Positions 1 through 8,317 of a stretch of DNA of 64,000 nucleotides are shown one piece after another. The stretch covers positions 62,001 to 126,000 of the forward strand of contig JBBJMP010000005.1 of NCBI GenBank assembly GCA_037718865.1. Direction: 5' to 3'. The stretch is from JADCRZ01 sp037718865. GTDB lineage: Bacteria; Bacteroidota; Bacteroidia; Chitinophagales; Chitinophagaceae. The position numbers and the translations under genes were made by a program. The notes below the pieces were generated by a model. The model was not told where the DNA came from and ran no database searches. It saw nothing but the letters and a program-made list of their open reading frames with translations. How positions within the stretch are numbered: position 1 is the first letter of the stretch; every line of letters starts with the position of its first letter.

Positions 1-740
1 TTCAGGGTAATCAGTTTATCGGCAGGTTTAAGCAAAGGTTTAAGTTTTAAAGATGAGCCATAATAAACGACCTCATCACGATCGCCATGAAATAGTACAA
101 CCGGCGCCAAAATTTGGGGAATAAATTGATAGGTGCGGAATTTATATTTCAAGGCAATAGCAGGTAAAAATGGATAGAGGCGCCTGGTCAGATCCGTGAG
201 ACTATAATAGGGCGCCTGAAGGATGAGCAATTTTGGATGATTTTTAGATGCCAGCATTGCAGCAGCGCCTGTTCCTATCGAAAAACCGATTATGACGATA
301 TTTTTTTCTTCATACGAAGGTTTCAGTTCGTCGTAGGCGCTTTGTACATCCGTATAAAATTGCTCTTCGCTGTATATTGTACCTTCACTTTTTCCAAAGC
401 CCCTGTAGTCCAGGATAAACAGATCATAATTAAGGTTGGCATAAAGACCAGCTATTGTTCCCCATGAATCACAGGATCCGGCATTGCCATGTAAGTAAAA
501 GATAAGACCTTTCGGTTTGGCGGCTGCAGAAAACAGCAATCCGTGAAGTATAATGCCGTCGGTCGTCTTCAATTGCCATTCCTTCCAGGCAGTGGAAAAT
601 GAAAACCGGTAATGCTGAGGCAATTTATCCGGAAAAAAAATTAATTTTTCCTGGAATAGGTAGGCAAGGCTGAATACCAAAAAATAAGAGCCAGCAGCAA
701 TACCCAGGGTCCATAGCAACATTTTTTTACTTTTTTTCAT
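1..740 (-). CDS. alpha/beta hydrolase, membrane-anchored, 3' end cut by window edge
   Basis: A minus-strand frame opens at ATG 738-740 and runs off the left edge after about 246 codons. Residues 9-29 form one hydrophobic segment, a likely membrane anchor or uncleaved signal. An oxyanion-hole motif HGNAG lies at residues 84-88 and a nucleophile elbow GFSIG at 152-156 (Ser154). D220 or D222 in FHGDRDE is a candidate acid residue; the catalytic His would lie beyond the window edge. This layout fits the BEM46/YfhR-like serine hydrolases, whose substrates are mostly unknown. It is transcribed in the same direction as the metalloprotease upstream, from which a terminator separates it. The fold is sure; the substrate is not. 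Confidence 0.85.
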   Translation of the reverse strand, partial: MKKSKKMLLWTLGIAAGSYFLVFSLAYLFQEKLIFFPDKLPQHYRFSFSTAWKEWQLKTTDGIILHGLLFSAAAKPKGLIFYLHGNAGSCDSWGTIAGLYANLNYDLFILDYRGFGKSEGTIYSEEQFYTDVQSAYDELKPSYEEKNIVIIGFSIGTGAAAMLASKNHPKLLILQAPYYSLTDLTRRLYPFLPAIALKYKFRTYQFIPQILAPVVLFHGDRDEVVYYGSSLKLKPLLKPADKLITL

Positions 741-826
741 TCACTGATCGTGCGGATTCTGCTTATCTTATGAAATCAGGTATCCTGTTAACATTCAACT
801 TAAATTGCAGGAAGTCGATGGCTGGT

Positions 827-858
827 TTAAAAAAAATCCGGCATCGAGGCTGCCGGAT
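827..858 (-). terminator. Rho-independent terminator after the metalloprotease gene
   Basis: On the minus strand an 8-bp stem (ATCCGGCA at 836-843 paired with TGCCGGAT at 851-858, 7-nt loop) is followed by a run of eight T. It lies 19 bases past the stop codon of the metalloprotease at 877. Confidence 0.85.
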
Positions 859-876
859 ACGCATAGTTAGCCAGTA

Positions 877-3501
877 TTATGATTTTGGATTCAATGCCAG
901 GTTAATTCGTTGAGCCTCATCCTGTAAATGATACCTGCTCATCTGATCTTTGGTCCGGGGAATGGCTGCCCTTATATTATTCAGCAGATCGTTCAAGTGT
1001 CCGCGTGCCACTGAAGGAATGTCTGAATTTTTGGTGTTGGGTGCAAACCCAAATGTAAAGGCGCCGAAAGGTGAGGGTGACGAGGGAGCCGTCGTTGAAG
1101 GCAGGAGGCTGATCATCCTGTCAACATATACTTTTTGCAAGTTACGCCTGTGCATGGAAATGACCCGGCCGGTTGTCAGTTCCTTCCAGATTCCTTTTTT
1201 CATATCGCTCAACAATTCCAGCACACTGTATGCCTTTTTGCCAAAGCGGCTTTCTATTTCCAGCATGCGTGCAAGTCTCGCTGCGGAAAAAATGCTTGTC
1301 ATAACATTGTTCTGAACAGAAGATAAATTATTTGACACGGGATCCGTGATCTTGTTAAGGATATTTTTATCCAGCAACCACTCCGGGGTCTGGAATAAGT
1401 GCTGGTGGAGCCATGACACAGCCTGCTTTTGCATTGCCTTCGGTTCAGATTCATACACATTCTGATTCTCTTCTACACTTCGAAAGGTTTCATACACGCC
1501 GCCAATATTCTTGATTACGTGATTGGCATAGCGATTATATTGTCCCACCACCTGGTTATAGATCTCGCTTAAATTCTGGTACCTGTCGCCTTCTTCCTTT
1601 GTCCATTCCGGTAAATTTTTTACGATGCGTTTAAGGTTACGAATGCCATACTCACTTGCTTTCATCGCATTATCACTCAGGTCTTCCGTTTGAGCCCTGG
1701 GATCATTGTTACCAAAGCCTTCTCCTCCAAACCACAGTCTCGGGTTCTTACGAAGACTGTCGACGATCAGTTTGTTGCCGTCTTTTCTGTCCTGCTCTTC
1801 CGTTTTATCCGTCCAGCGGTAACCCCACTGAATGGCCCAAATATCATATTCTCCAATCCGCGGGTATAACCCTTTCCGGCTGATATTATCCTCGGGTTGT
1901 GCTACATAATTAAATCGTGCATAATCCATAATGGATGCCGTATGGCCATGCTCTTCCACCCATTTCTTATCCCTCAATTTTTCAACAGGTGTTTTACTGC
2001 TGCTGCCCATATTATGCCTTAAGCCAAGAGTATGACCCACTTCGTGAGCGGAAACAAAACGAATCAGGTCGCCCATCAATGCATCGTCAAATTTCATTTT
2101 TCTTGCGCCGGGATCAACAGCAGCTGCCTGTACAAAATACCAGTTCTGCAATAACCGCATGATATTATGGTACCACCCAATGTGGCTCTCTAGTATTTCA
2201 CCACTGCGCGGATCGTGGACATTAGGACCGTAAGCGTTCGAAATCTCGCTGGCCAGGTAGCGGATAGCCGAAAAATTAGCGGCTTCCAAGCTCATATTGC
2301 TGCTGTCAGCAGGCCATTCTTTGCCAATAATGGCATTCTTGAAACCCGCCTTTTCAAAAGCTTTCTGCCAATCATTTATTCCCTGGATGAGGTAAGGTTT
2401 CCACTTCGAAGGTGTGGCAGGATCGATATAATATACAATGGGCTTTTTTGGCTCTACCAATTCACCCCGCTTGTATTTTTCCACATCTTCGGGCTTAGGT
2501 TCAAGACGCCAGCGGACAACATATGTTTCGCGGTTGGCTCGTTGCACCGTATCCAAAAATTCAGTCACCTGATCTGCGAAATACCCTACACGCGGATCAA
2601 AAAAACGACGCTTCATCGCAACCTCCGGCAATTTTATTATTGAAGTATTCACTTCCATGGTGACTGCTCCGGCTGCGTACGCACCGGGTAGTGTTTGTCC
2701 CTGCGGAAACGGGGAAGGAGCGCCAAAAGAAGGCGGTGGCGGATTTGAATTATATGTTTTAACGGTACGGATTTCTGTATTGGTGGGCTGCGAATGGATG
2801 GTCTCAATATAAGATCTGTCTGACGCAATACTGGAGAGATTCAAGGCACGCTTAAAATTGGGATTAAGCGATACCACCTGGTTATCGCCTTTAAAATACT
2901 CCGTTACATCAATGATATAACCACTCGTATCGAGATTGAACGCCTTAATATCGAAAGCGGCTGCGATAGGATCCACATTGCTGTTTTTAACAGCCCTGAA
3001 TATAGGTTTTGTACTGTCGGGGGATGATACCAGGTTAAGCGTGGTCCTTAGGAACAGTTTGTTTTCCGGTCCTTTTTCAAACCGCAATACATTTTCATTA
3101 ATCTGTTCACCACCATAGGTGAAAGCGCCTGCAGCCATGCGGATGAAGCGGGTAACCGTTAGCAGGTCTTTGCCCAGCAATGCATTGGCTATTTCAAAAT
3201 AGTATTTATCATCCTGCCAGTATACTTTTATCAGACCGTTCTGGGTTCGTACCTTGCTGGAATCGAAAAAAGATTTAAAAGACCTCGGCCCTGTCCTGGG
3301 CGGAGAAGAGGGGAAACCTGAAGATAGCGATGCTCCGGGAGGTGTGATTCCGGAAGGTGTGGCTGATGGCGACGGTGTTCCAGCTGGCGGCATGACCGTT
3401 GAAGGTTTGGCCACTGCTTTTTTATTTTTCTTAGCCGGCGCACAGCCTCCGGCCGAAATAAGCACAAATCCAATTACAACAAATAACAATGATAATCGCA
3501 T
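877..3501 (-). CDS. zinc-dependent metalloprotease, DUF5117/DUF4953 family, lipoprotein
   Basis: An 874-residue protein. The N-terminus is a lipoprotein signal with lipobox SAGGC, so Cys20 is the probable lipidation site. A Pro/Ser/Thr/Gly-rich linker follows to about residue 70. The zinc site is HEVGHTLGLRH, beginning at His486, the extended metzincin-like HExxHxxGxxH motif, with SIMDYARFN downstream where metzincins have the Met-turn. The family is common in Bacteroidota and usually extracytoplasmic; its substrates are not established. A paralogue at 26124-28697 shares the same motifs and blocks such as YKRGELV and YYIDPATP but has no lipobox. Single-gene unit with its own terminator. Confidence 0.9.
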   Translation of the reverse strand: MRLSLLFVVIGFVLISAGGCAPAKKNKKAVAKPSTVMPPAGTPSPSATPSGITPPGASLSSGFPSSPPRTGPRSFKSFFDSSKVRTQNGLIKVYWQDDKYYFEIANALLGKDLLTVTRFIRMAAGAFTYGGEQINENVLRFEKGPENKLFLRTTLNLVSSPDSTKPIFRAVKNSNVDPIAAAFDIKAFNLDTSGYIIDVTEYFKGDNQVVSLNPNFKRALNLSSIASDRSYIETIHSQPTNTEIRTVKTYNSNPPPPSFGAPSPFPQGQTLPGAYAAGAVTMEVNTSIIKLPEVAMKRRFFDPRVGYFADQVTEFLDTVQRANRETYVVRWRLEPKPEDVEKYKRGELVEPKKPIVYYIDPATPSKWKPYLIQGINDWQKAFEKAGFKNAIIGKEWPADSSNMSLEAANFSAIRYLASEISNAYGPNVHDPRSGEILESHIGWYHNIMRLLQNWYFVQAAAVDPGARKMKFDDALMGDLIRFVSAHEVGHTLGLRHNMGSSSKTPVEKLRDKKWVEEHGHTASIMDYARFNYVAQPEDNISRKGLYPRIGEYDIWAIQWGYRWTDKTEEQDRKDGNKLIVDSLRKNPRLWFGGEGFGNNDPRAQTEDLSDNAMKASEYGIRNLKRIVKNLPEWTKEEGDRYQNLSEIYNQVVGQYNRYANHVIKNIGGVYETFRSVEENQNVYESEPKAMQKQAVSWLHQHLFQTPEWLLDKNILNKITDPVSNNLSSVQNNVMTSIFSAARLARMLEIESRFGKKAYSVLELLSDMKKGIWKELTTGRVISMHRRNLQKVYVDRMISLLPSTTAPSSPSPFGAFTFGFAPNTKNSDIPSVARGHLNDLLNNIRAAIPRTKDQMSRYHLQDEAQRINLALNPKS

Positions 3502-3705
3502 CCTGGTTAAATTTCCGGCAATATAATTCCTTTTAGCTGTAAAAATATTGCCCTTTCAGAAATTAACCTTTACTGTTTAACCTGCTACAAGACAAGCTAC
3601 CCGGCTATCGTGGAGCCGCTAAGGTAATGTGCTTGCAATAAGAGAATTACTTGAAATTAAAAATCCGGTACTCATCAACAACATCAAAGCCACGCCCAGA
3701 AGCAC

Positions 3706-3825
3706 TTAATTGCATTGACCCAGCGCATAGTAAATAATGATAAAGACGACAACGGTACCCAGGCATCCACCACCCAGTTTTTTTGCTCCATAACCGGCTA
3801 TCAAAGCTCTGAAGAAATTGTTCAT
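3706..3825 (-). CDS. small Gly-rich membrane protein, 39 aa
   Basis: A 39-codon frame with ATG at 3823-3825 and stop TAA at 3706-3708. The protein begins MNNFFRALIAGYGAKK, then a GGG-C motif and a hydrophobic stretch LGTVVVFIIIYYALG ending in QCN. This looks like one membrane-spanning segment after a short amphipathic N-terminus. It sits just downstream of the 77-residue gene on the same strand, so the two may be co-transcribed. Function unknown. The real-protein call rests on composition and the well-formed hydrophobic segment, not on a recognised family. Confidence 0.5.
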   Translation of the reverse strand: MNNFFRALIAGYGAKKLGGGCLGTVVVFIIIYYALGQCN

Positions 3826-3907
3826 GTTTACATTTTAAACAGGAAGATACTTAATAATCATGCCAGTACAACCTAATGTGTATATAATGGCAAGCTGGTG
3901 AACAGAT

Positions 3908-4141
3908 TTATTCATGCTGATTAATGGCCCGGATCAGTTCAGACTCCAGGTCATATATCCAGGATGGAAGTTTCTCGCCTTCGATCTTTACCTTTTTTTC
4001 AGCAGAAGGAAACATGGTAAATTCCCAGCGTGTACCTTCTTCATCCTTTACATCTATATGATAACCGTTTTCGGTGCCGAATGCAAGCGGTTGAAAATTG
4101 AATTGCTTTTCCTGTATAACTGCATTAAATAAGGTGTTCAT
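3908..4141 (-). CDS. hypothetical protein, 77 aa
   Basis: A 77-residue soluble protein, acidic and rich in aromatic residues, with no signal peptide. It reads like a small beta-rich domain (residues 12-55) followed by a C-terminal helix (SWIYDLESELIRAINQHE). I do not recognise the family. It is divergent from the ECF sigma factor gene, sharing the 263-base spacer 4142-4404, and is followed by the 39-codon gene on the same strand. It is kept as a real gene because of its protein-like composition and the absence of a competing gene on the other strand. Confidence 0.6.
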   Translation of the reverse strand: MNTLFNAVIQEKQFNFQPLAFGTENGYHIDVKDEEGTRWEFTMFPSAEKKVKIEGEKLPSWIYDLESELIRAINQHE

Positions 4142-4324
4142 ACTGATTGATTAGACTATCTAAATATACAGGTATTATACAAGCGATTGGTTTAACTCGA
4201 CGACCTCCTTAACAATTTCCTCTCCGCAGGAACCTCAGGCAACTGCAGAAAAGGGAAAACTGGCAATGTTTGCATATCATTAACAAACCTGACGATAATC
4301 ATACGCATTTGCCCGTAAGGTCAG

Positions 4325-4354
4325 TTTGGGCAAGAATGAATGGACATAGCTTTG
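4325..4354 (+). promoter_or_regulatory. Bacteroidota-type promoter of the ECF sigma factor gene
   Basis: TTTG at 4325-4328, an 18-nt spacer, then TAGCTTTG at 4347-4354, a full match to the Bacteroidota -33/-7 consensus. Transcription would start near 4360, about 45 nt before the ATG at 4405. This argues against the upstream in-frame ATG at 4270. Confidence 0.7.
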
Positions 4355-4404
4355 TGAAACAAAAGGGAATAAAACCAAAAAAACCAATATCAAACCAGTA
4401 TCTT

Positions 4405-4986
4405 ATGAAACCTCTTCTTGACAAAACAGACAATGAACTCATCCAACTGTTTATGGATAATGATCTGGGTGCTTTAGAGATCCTGATCGTTCGTCATAAA
4501 GACAAGTTGTACAACTCAATCTTTTTTCTGGTAAAGGACAAACATTTGGCCGAAGACATCTCCCAGGATGTATTCATTAAGATCATCGATACCATGCGTA
4601 GCGGACGTTATAAAGAGGAAGGCAAATTTTTACCCTGGGCAATGCGTATTGCGCATAATCTCTGTGTGGATCATTTCAGGAAAGTGAAACGCACGCCAAC
4701 TATCAAAACCAGTGATGACCGTGACATTTTTGAAGTACTGAATTTCACTGAAGAAGGTGCTGACGTTAAGATGATGAAACAACAAAGTCATGCAAGCGTA
4801 CGTAAAATGCTCGACCTTCTCCCCGAGGATCAACGTGAAGTGATTATCCTTCGCCATTACGCCGAATTAAGCTTTAAGGAAATTGCTGCCTTAACCAATT
4901 GCAGCATTAACACAGCCCTGGGAAGAATGCGTTACGGACTGATCAATCTGAATAAAATGGTTAAGCAAAAAAGCATAGCCTTATAA
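4405..4986 (+). CDS. RNA polymerase sigma factor, ECF family
   Basis: A 193-residue ECF-type sigma-70 factor. Region 2 is in the N-terminal half (LVKDKHLAEDISQDVFIK, then the -10-binding helix around FLPWAMRIAHNLCVDHFRK). Region 4 is C-terminal, with LPEDQREVIILRHY and the helix-turn-helix FKEIAALTNCSINTALGRMR. The start at 4405 is chosen because the frame upstream (an ATG at 4270) precedes and overlaps a clear promoter at 4325-4354, and because family members begin just before DKTDNELIQLF. No anti-sigma gene is adjacent. The next gene downstream is a TonB C-terminal protein. Target genes cannot be inferred. Confidence 0.9.
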   Translation: MKPLLDKTDNELIQLFMDNDLGALEILIVRHKDKLYNSIFFLVKDKHLAEDISQDVFIKIIDTMRSGRYKEEGKFLPWAMRIAHNLCVDHFRKVKRTPTIKTSDDRDIFEVLNFTEEGADVKMMKQQSHASVRKMLDLLPEDQREVIILRHYAELSFKEIAALTNCSINTALGRMRYGLINLNKMVKQKSIAL

Positions 4987-5275
4987 TTGAATTAAGTAAG
5001 TCTTGCTTACTATGTCTTACGCAGCTTTTACCATCTCATAACATATGAGAATACTCTAAAGCCTTTTGGCAACCTCCTGTTATCCATTTATGATCACCCC
5101 GTGTTTGAGTACTTCTTCAGTTTATTTTTACTGATAGGCAAAGGGTTATTGCATGCCAAATAAAAATTACCTCTTTATGGTATTGTAAGAACTGACTTAA
5201 GGGCTAATTTTACTGTGCCCTTTTGACCGGTGTTTTCGGAGGGATCAGACTTATTATCACTATAAATGGATAACC

Positions 5276-5761
5276 ATGAATCATTTTTTTGTCTTCCAAC
5301 AAAAACAGCGCATACCATCCATCATGTGGTTGACACTGTTGTGTGTCGCTTGCTGCATGTCTCTCACAACCTCTGCCTTCGCCTTGCCTGTAAAGAACTT
5401 ACTGGACACATTGCCAGGAGACCTTACGACAAAAACAAATCGCCCGCCTGCTTCATCACCAGATTTTGATACGCAGTCTTCCTATCCCGGAGGAGCACCT
5501 GCCTGGTCAATGCACCTCATGAAAAACCTGAGATACCCATCAGATGCCTGGAACAAAAAGATAAGTGGACAGGTAATGGTAAGTTTTACGGTTAATGAAA
5601 AAGGCCGGTTACGCGATCTTAAAGCGATTTCGGGAGCCGATGAACTGAAAGCGGAAGCAATCAGAGTGATCGCTTCCAGTGGAAGATGGACGCCTGCCAT
5701 GTTAAACGGGAAACCTGTTACCTCGCAACGACAGCAGGCCATAAAATTTGTTCTTGAATAG
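5276..5761 (+). CDS. small TonB C-terminal domain protein
   Basis: A 161-residue protein with an N-terminal hydrophobic segment (WLTLLCVACCMSLTTSAFA, a likely signal peptide ending near residue 37) and a TonB C-terminal domain over about residues 60-161. The domain contains SSYPGGAPAW, the same entry motif as TonB at 22758-23594, and the typical GxVxVSFTVNEKG and SGRWTPAxxNGKPV blocks. It lacks the Pro-rich periplasm-spanning linker of a full TonB, so if exported it is periplasmic or only loosely anchored. It may be an accessory TonB-like protein; binding to a TonB-dependent receptor is inferred only. Confidence 0.8.
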   Translation: MNHFFVFQQKQRIPSIMWLTLLCVACCMSLTTSAFALPVKNLLDTLPGDLTTKTNRPPASSPDFDTQSSYPGGAPAWSMHLMKNLRYPSDAWNKKISGQVMVSFTVNEKGRLRDLKAISGADELKAEAIRVIASSGRWTPAMLNGKPVTSQRQQAIKFVLE

Positions 5762-6041
5762 GTTGATTAATCCTACACGTCACTCTTGTCATCTCGAATG
5801 AGCCCACTGGCACCTTTTGAATGGCGGCTGTAAGCGGGCGAAATGAAAGATCCCTGAATGCATTTGAGGCAGCCTCCTTTTCTTCAACGTAATTTTACTC
5901 ATTATTCATTTCGTTACTTAATAATTAACAATTTATATCCTATAGTCTGTTGTTGTGAGAGCTTAGATACTATGAAAAATAGTACCTTAACAGTTTTTTA
6001 CACGGAAATAATTTATTCAAAACAACAGACTAAATAAGATT

Positions 6042-6653
6042 ATGAAAAATAGCCTTGCGGCGTTATTACTACTGTTTTCAGCACCAATATTCGGGCAATT
6101 AACAGTTACTGAAAAATTCCAAAAGATTGTGACTGTTCCGCAAGCGCAACAGTACATCAATGCCAATCCTGAACTTAAACCAGCTTTGCTTAACCTCTCT
6201 GCGGGAAAAGACTCAACGCTTATTGACAAAAGGTTATTGCGACAAAAGAAAGGAGATATTTTTTCCGTCGGCTATGTCACTTATAAAGTCCTGGAATCAA
6301 AGGACACTACTGACTTCCGGGCAAGTTATATCTTCCTGGATGGATCAACATACACCAAGCCGCAGGTTGACAGCCTTAAAAAACTTATTCTGCAAAAAGC
6401 TTCTGCAGGAACATCATTCGAAGAACTTTCTGATCAATACACCATGGATGGAAACAAAACTCGTGGTGATACCGACTGGTTTTTTGGGGAATATATGTTT
6501 CCTAAAGAATTTCAGGATGCAGTCCAGAGTCATAAGCTTGGAGATGTTTTCTTTGTGGATGTACCGGAGAAGCAATGGCATTATATCGTTAAAAAGACCT
6601 ACAATGATCGGGTAAAGAAAGATATCATTGTTTTAAGGTCAAATGGGAGATAA
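6042..6653 (+). CDS. parvulin-type peptidylprolyl isomerase, secreted
   Basis: A 203-residue protein with a signal peptide (cleavage near residue 18 after APIFG). Residues about 90-195 match the PpiC/parvulin rotamase fold: ASYIFLDG, a helix, then TSFEELSDQYTMDG, GDTDWFFGEYMFPKEFQDAV and GDVFFVDVPEKQWHYIVKK. The family catalyses cis-trans isomerisation of peptidyl-proline bonds in the periplasm, often as an outer-membrane protein chaperone. The N-terminal 70 residues are a short helical region. Its stop codon is 14 bases from the left repeat of the genomic island, so before insertion it was probably convergent with mnmE. Confidence 0.85.
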   Translation: MKNSLAALLLLFSAPIFGQLTVTEKFQKIVTVPQAQQYINANPELKPALLNLSAGKDSTLIDKRLLRQKKGDIFSVGYVTYKVLESKDTTDFRASYIFLDGSTYTKPQVDSLKKLILQKASAGTSFEELSDQYTMDGNKTRGDTDWFFGEYMFPKEFQDAVQSHKLGDVFFVDVPEKQWHYIVKKTYNDRVKKDIIVLRSNGR

Positions 6654-7089
6654 TGTTTTCCATTGGGTAACTGAAGGTCAGATTTTACTTTCCGATACAG
6701 AAGTTGGCAATATTGAATTTAAGAATTTTAAATTTAGAAGGTACAATGCAGGTACAGCAATGACTGCGTAAGAACTTAAATTCCGTTGGGCAAGTAATTT
6801 CTCTTAAACAATCTAATGAAATCCAAGATAAAAATATTTTGGTAAGGTGAGGTTTAGGTAAGTGAAATAATTTCATTTAGCAATGGCGCAACTTCATCTT
6901 TCGTCACTAACAGGCAAATTGATTAACATATTTTTATTAAGTAATTGCCCCTATTTGATCAACAAACAATAAAATGTAGGAAACGGTTGAACTTACATTT
7001 ATAACTGTTAATGGCAACTGAATTACATACTCTGTAAATTCACCTTCGTTCGTGTCAACTATTGCACACAATAACATCCGCGCATAATT
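6654..7089. other. gene-free stretch at the left end of the island
   Basis: 436 bases without a convincing gene. It holds the left attachment repeat (6668-6702); the rest (6703-7089) is AT-rich island DNA up to the stop of the interrupted lipoprotein gene. No promoter, terminator or RNA gene was recognised in it. Confidence 0.6.
6668..6702 (-). repeat. left attachment site (displaced mnmE 3' end)
   Basis: On the minus strand: TTCTGTATCGG (6692-6702), 15 nt, then CTTCAGTTA (6668-6676). The same two blocks with the same 15-nt spacing occur at the end of mnmE at 21243-21277. Reading this strand in frame gives NIANFCIGK followed by TAA, the conserved C-terminus of MnmE, although no mnmE gene is here. 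The copy is the distal repeat left by insertion of an element into the 3' end of mnmE. Confidence 0.85.
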
Positions 7090-7966
7090 CTACCTCGCTA
7101 GTGGGTCTGGTCGTATTTGGAACTTGAAGACTTTGCTCGATGTACCTTTGCCACCTTCCATGTGAAAGGGTGCGCGTGTGCTTATGGTGGCCCATAATCC
7201 GCGGCCTTTCCATCCGGCATCTGGATTGTCAATCCGCCCGTCCATCCACTTGGTATAAAACCCCAGCGGGTAAGGTACACGCATCACGACCCACTTTCCA
7301 TCCTTCAACGCTAAGAGACCTTCGGATTCATTACCCGTGTTGATAGGCGTATTTTCTCCAAGTCCTGATGTGTTGAACTGGTCTACCCAGGTATAGTAGC
7401 TTGACTCCGCACTGCCTGGAATACTCAGACCCTTGAATTGCGGAAGTGGCTCTGTGTAAAACGTCCAGCCCTCGGGACAATGCTGTCCGGTCGCCGTTGG
7501 TCCGTTCCGCACTTTGCATTTTCTGTAATCGAAGCTGGCGAGGTGACCACTGGCTAAAGCGACCCACGCCACGCCGTTTCGATCTACATCCATGCCACGT
7601 GGAGAAAAGCCTTCAACCGGCTCGCCTTTCTCATTAAGTGGAAGCTCAAAATATTCTGCAAGAGCCGTTTCGGCGGGATTTGCTCCTGGATTTAACCGGA
7701 TCAGTGCACCCGGATAACCAAGGTGAGATCCCCATACAGAACCATCAGGTGCAGGTGAACATGCATATAAACCCTTGGCGATTCTCTTGTCCTTTTTTGG
7801 GTCACCGGGCGCATCAGGCTGGGTATATGCATCACGCTTGCCATTGCCATTAAAGTCAAGAATAAGTGGAGTCCAGCCCTGGGCTGCTTTTTCATCTCCT
7901 GTCTCCAGATATTTTTTGGTGTCCAAAAAACCTACTACAGACCCACCACTGAGATGTACCAATAAA
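7090..7966 (-). pseudogene. 3' fragment of the IS-interrupted cytochrome-like lipoprotein gene
   Basis: C-terminal part (about 290 residues) of the gene whose 5' part is 9635-10972. Its sequence (LLVHLSGGSVVGFLDTKK, DFNGNGKRDAY, SPAPDGSVWGSHLGYPGALI, GMDVDRNGVAWVALASGHLA) has the repeated PDGxVW / DRNGVAW pattern of a Vgb-like (streptogramin-lyase-type) beta-propeller. Removing the IS and one TAAA copy joins it in frame to the 5' part. A frame from an ATG inside the IS (8008-8010) reads through the left IS end into this fragment, so an IS-driven fusion peptide is possible. It ends with TAG at 7090. Confidence 0.85.
7963..7966. repeat. target-site duplication TAAA, left copy
   Basis: TAAA immediately before the left inverted repeat of the IS; the matching copy is at 9635-9638. 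Dropping one copy with the IS restores a single 737-codon frame. Confidence 0.85.
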
Positions 7967-7982
7967 TCCGGACAGTAAAGTG
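7967..7982. repeat. left terminal inverted repeat of the IS
   Basis: TCCGGACAGTAAAGTG, exactly complementary to 9619-9634. It begins 33 bases before the orfA ATG. Confidence 0.9.
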
Positions 7983-7999
7983 ACGTAAATTCGCTAACC

Positions 8000-8317
8000 A
8001 TGTCTGTCAAAAAAGTAACAAGAACTCATAGAAAGTATGATTTATCATTCAAAGAGGATGTGATTAAAATGATATCTTCAGGCCGTCCCGTTTCAGAGAT
8101 ATCTCAGGCACTTGGTGTGAGTGCATCGCTGCTTCACCGGTGGTACAAATCAGCTCAATCTGTTTCCACAATTCCAGGTAAAATCACAGGGGTATCATCA
8201 ACATCACAAAACGGCTTATTTGGGGAAAATGAGCGCTTAAAAGCTGAACTCAGACGCACCGAACAGGAGCGTGATATTTTAAAAAAAGCCTTGGGAATTT
8301 TCAGCCGCGGGATATGA
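8000..8317 (+). CDS. IS3-family transposase OrfA (helix-turn-helix subunit)
   Basis: A 105-residue protein. A helix-turn-helix of the IS3/IS911 OrfA type occupies about residues 10-55 (YDLSFKEDVIKMISSGRPVSEISQALGVSASLLHRWYK, split here only for description), followed by a leucine-zipper-like coiled coil (ENERLKAELRRTEQERDILKKAL). It binds the IS ends and partners OrfB. Its end overlaps orfB by 4 nt (ATGA). An A7 run at 8281-8287, in phase as A AAA AAA, would allow a -1 slip into orfB to give the fused OrfAB transposase. Confidence 0.92.
   Translation: MSVKKVTRTHRKYDLSFKEDVIKMISSGRPVSEISQALGVSASLLHRWYKSAQSVSTIPGKITGVSSTSQNGLFGENERLKAELRRTEQERDILKKALGIFSRGI

Noticed and set aside
950..1315. 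121-codon plus-strand frame over the metalloprotease
   Set aside because: Antisense to a well-supported gene and without protein-like features.
4987..5030. AGTAAG/CTTACT hairpin after the ECF sigma gene as a terminator
   Set aside because: Only a 6-bp stem and no T run; too weak to list.
6685..6876. 63-codon minus-strand frame ending in FCIGK
   Set aside because: It is not a gene. Only the last dozen codons are mnmE-like, the rest is random. The real signal is the attachment repeat, which is reported.
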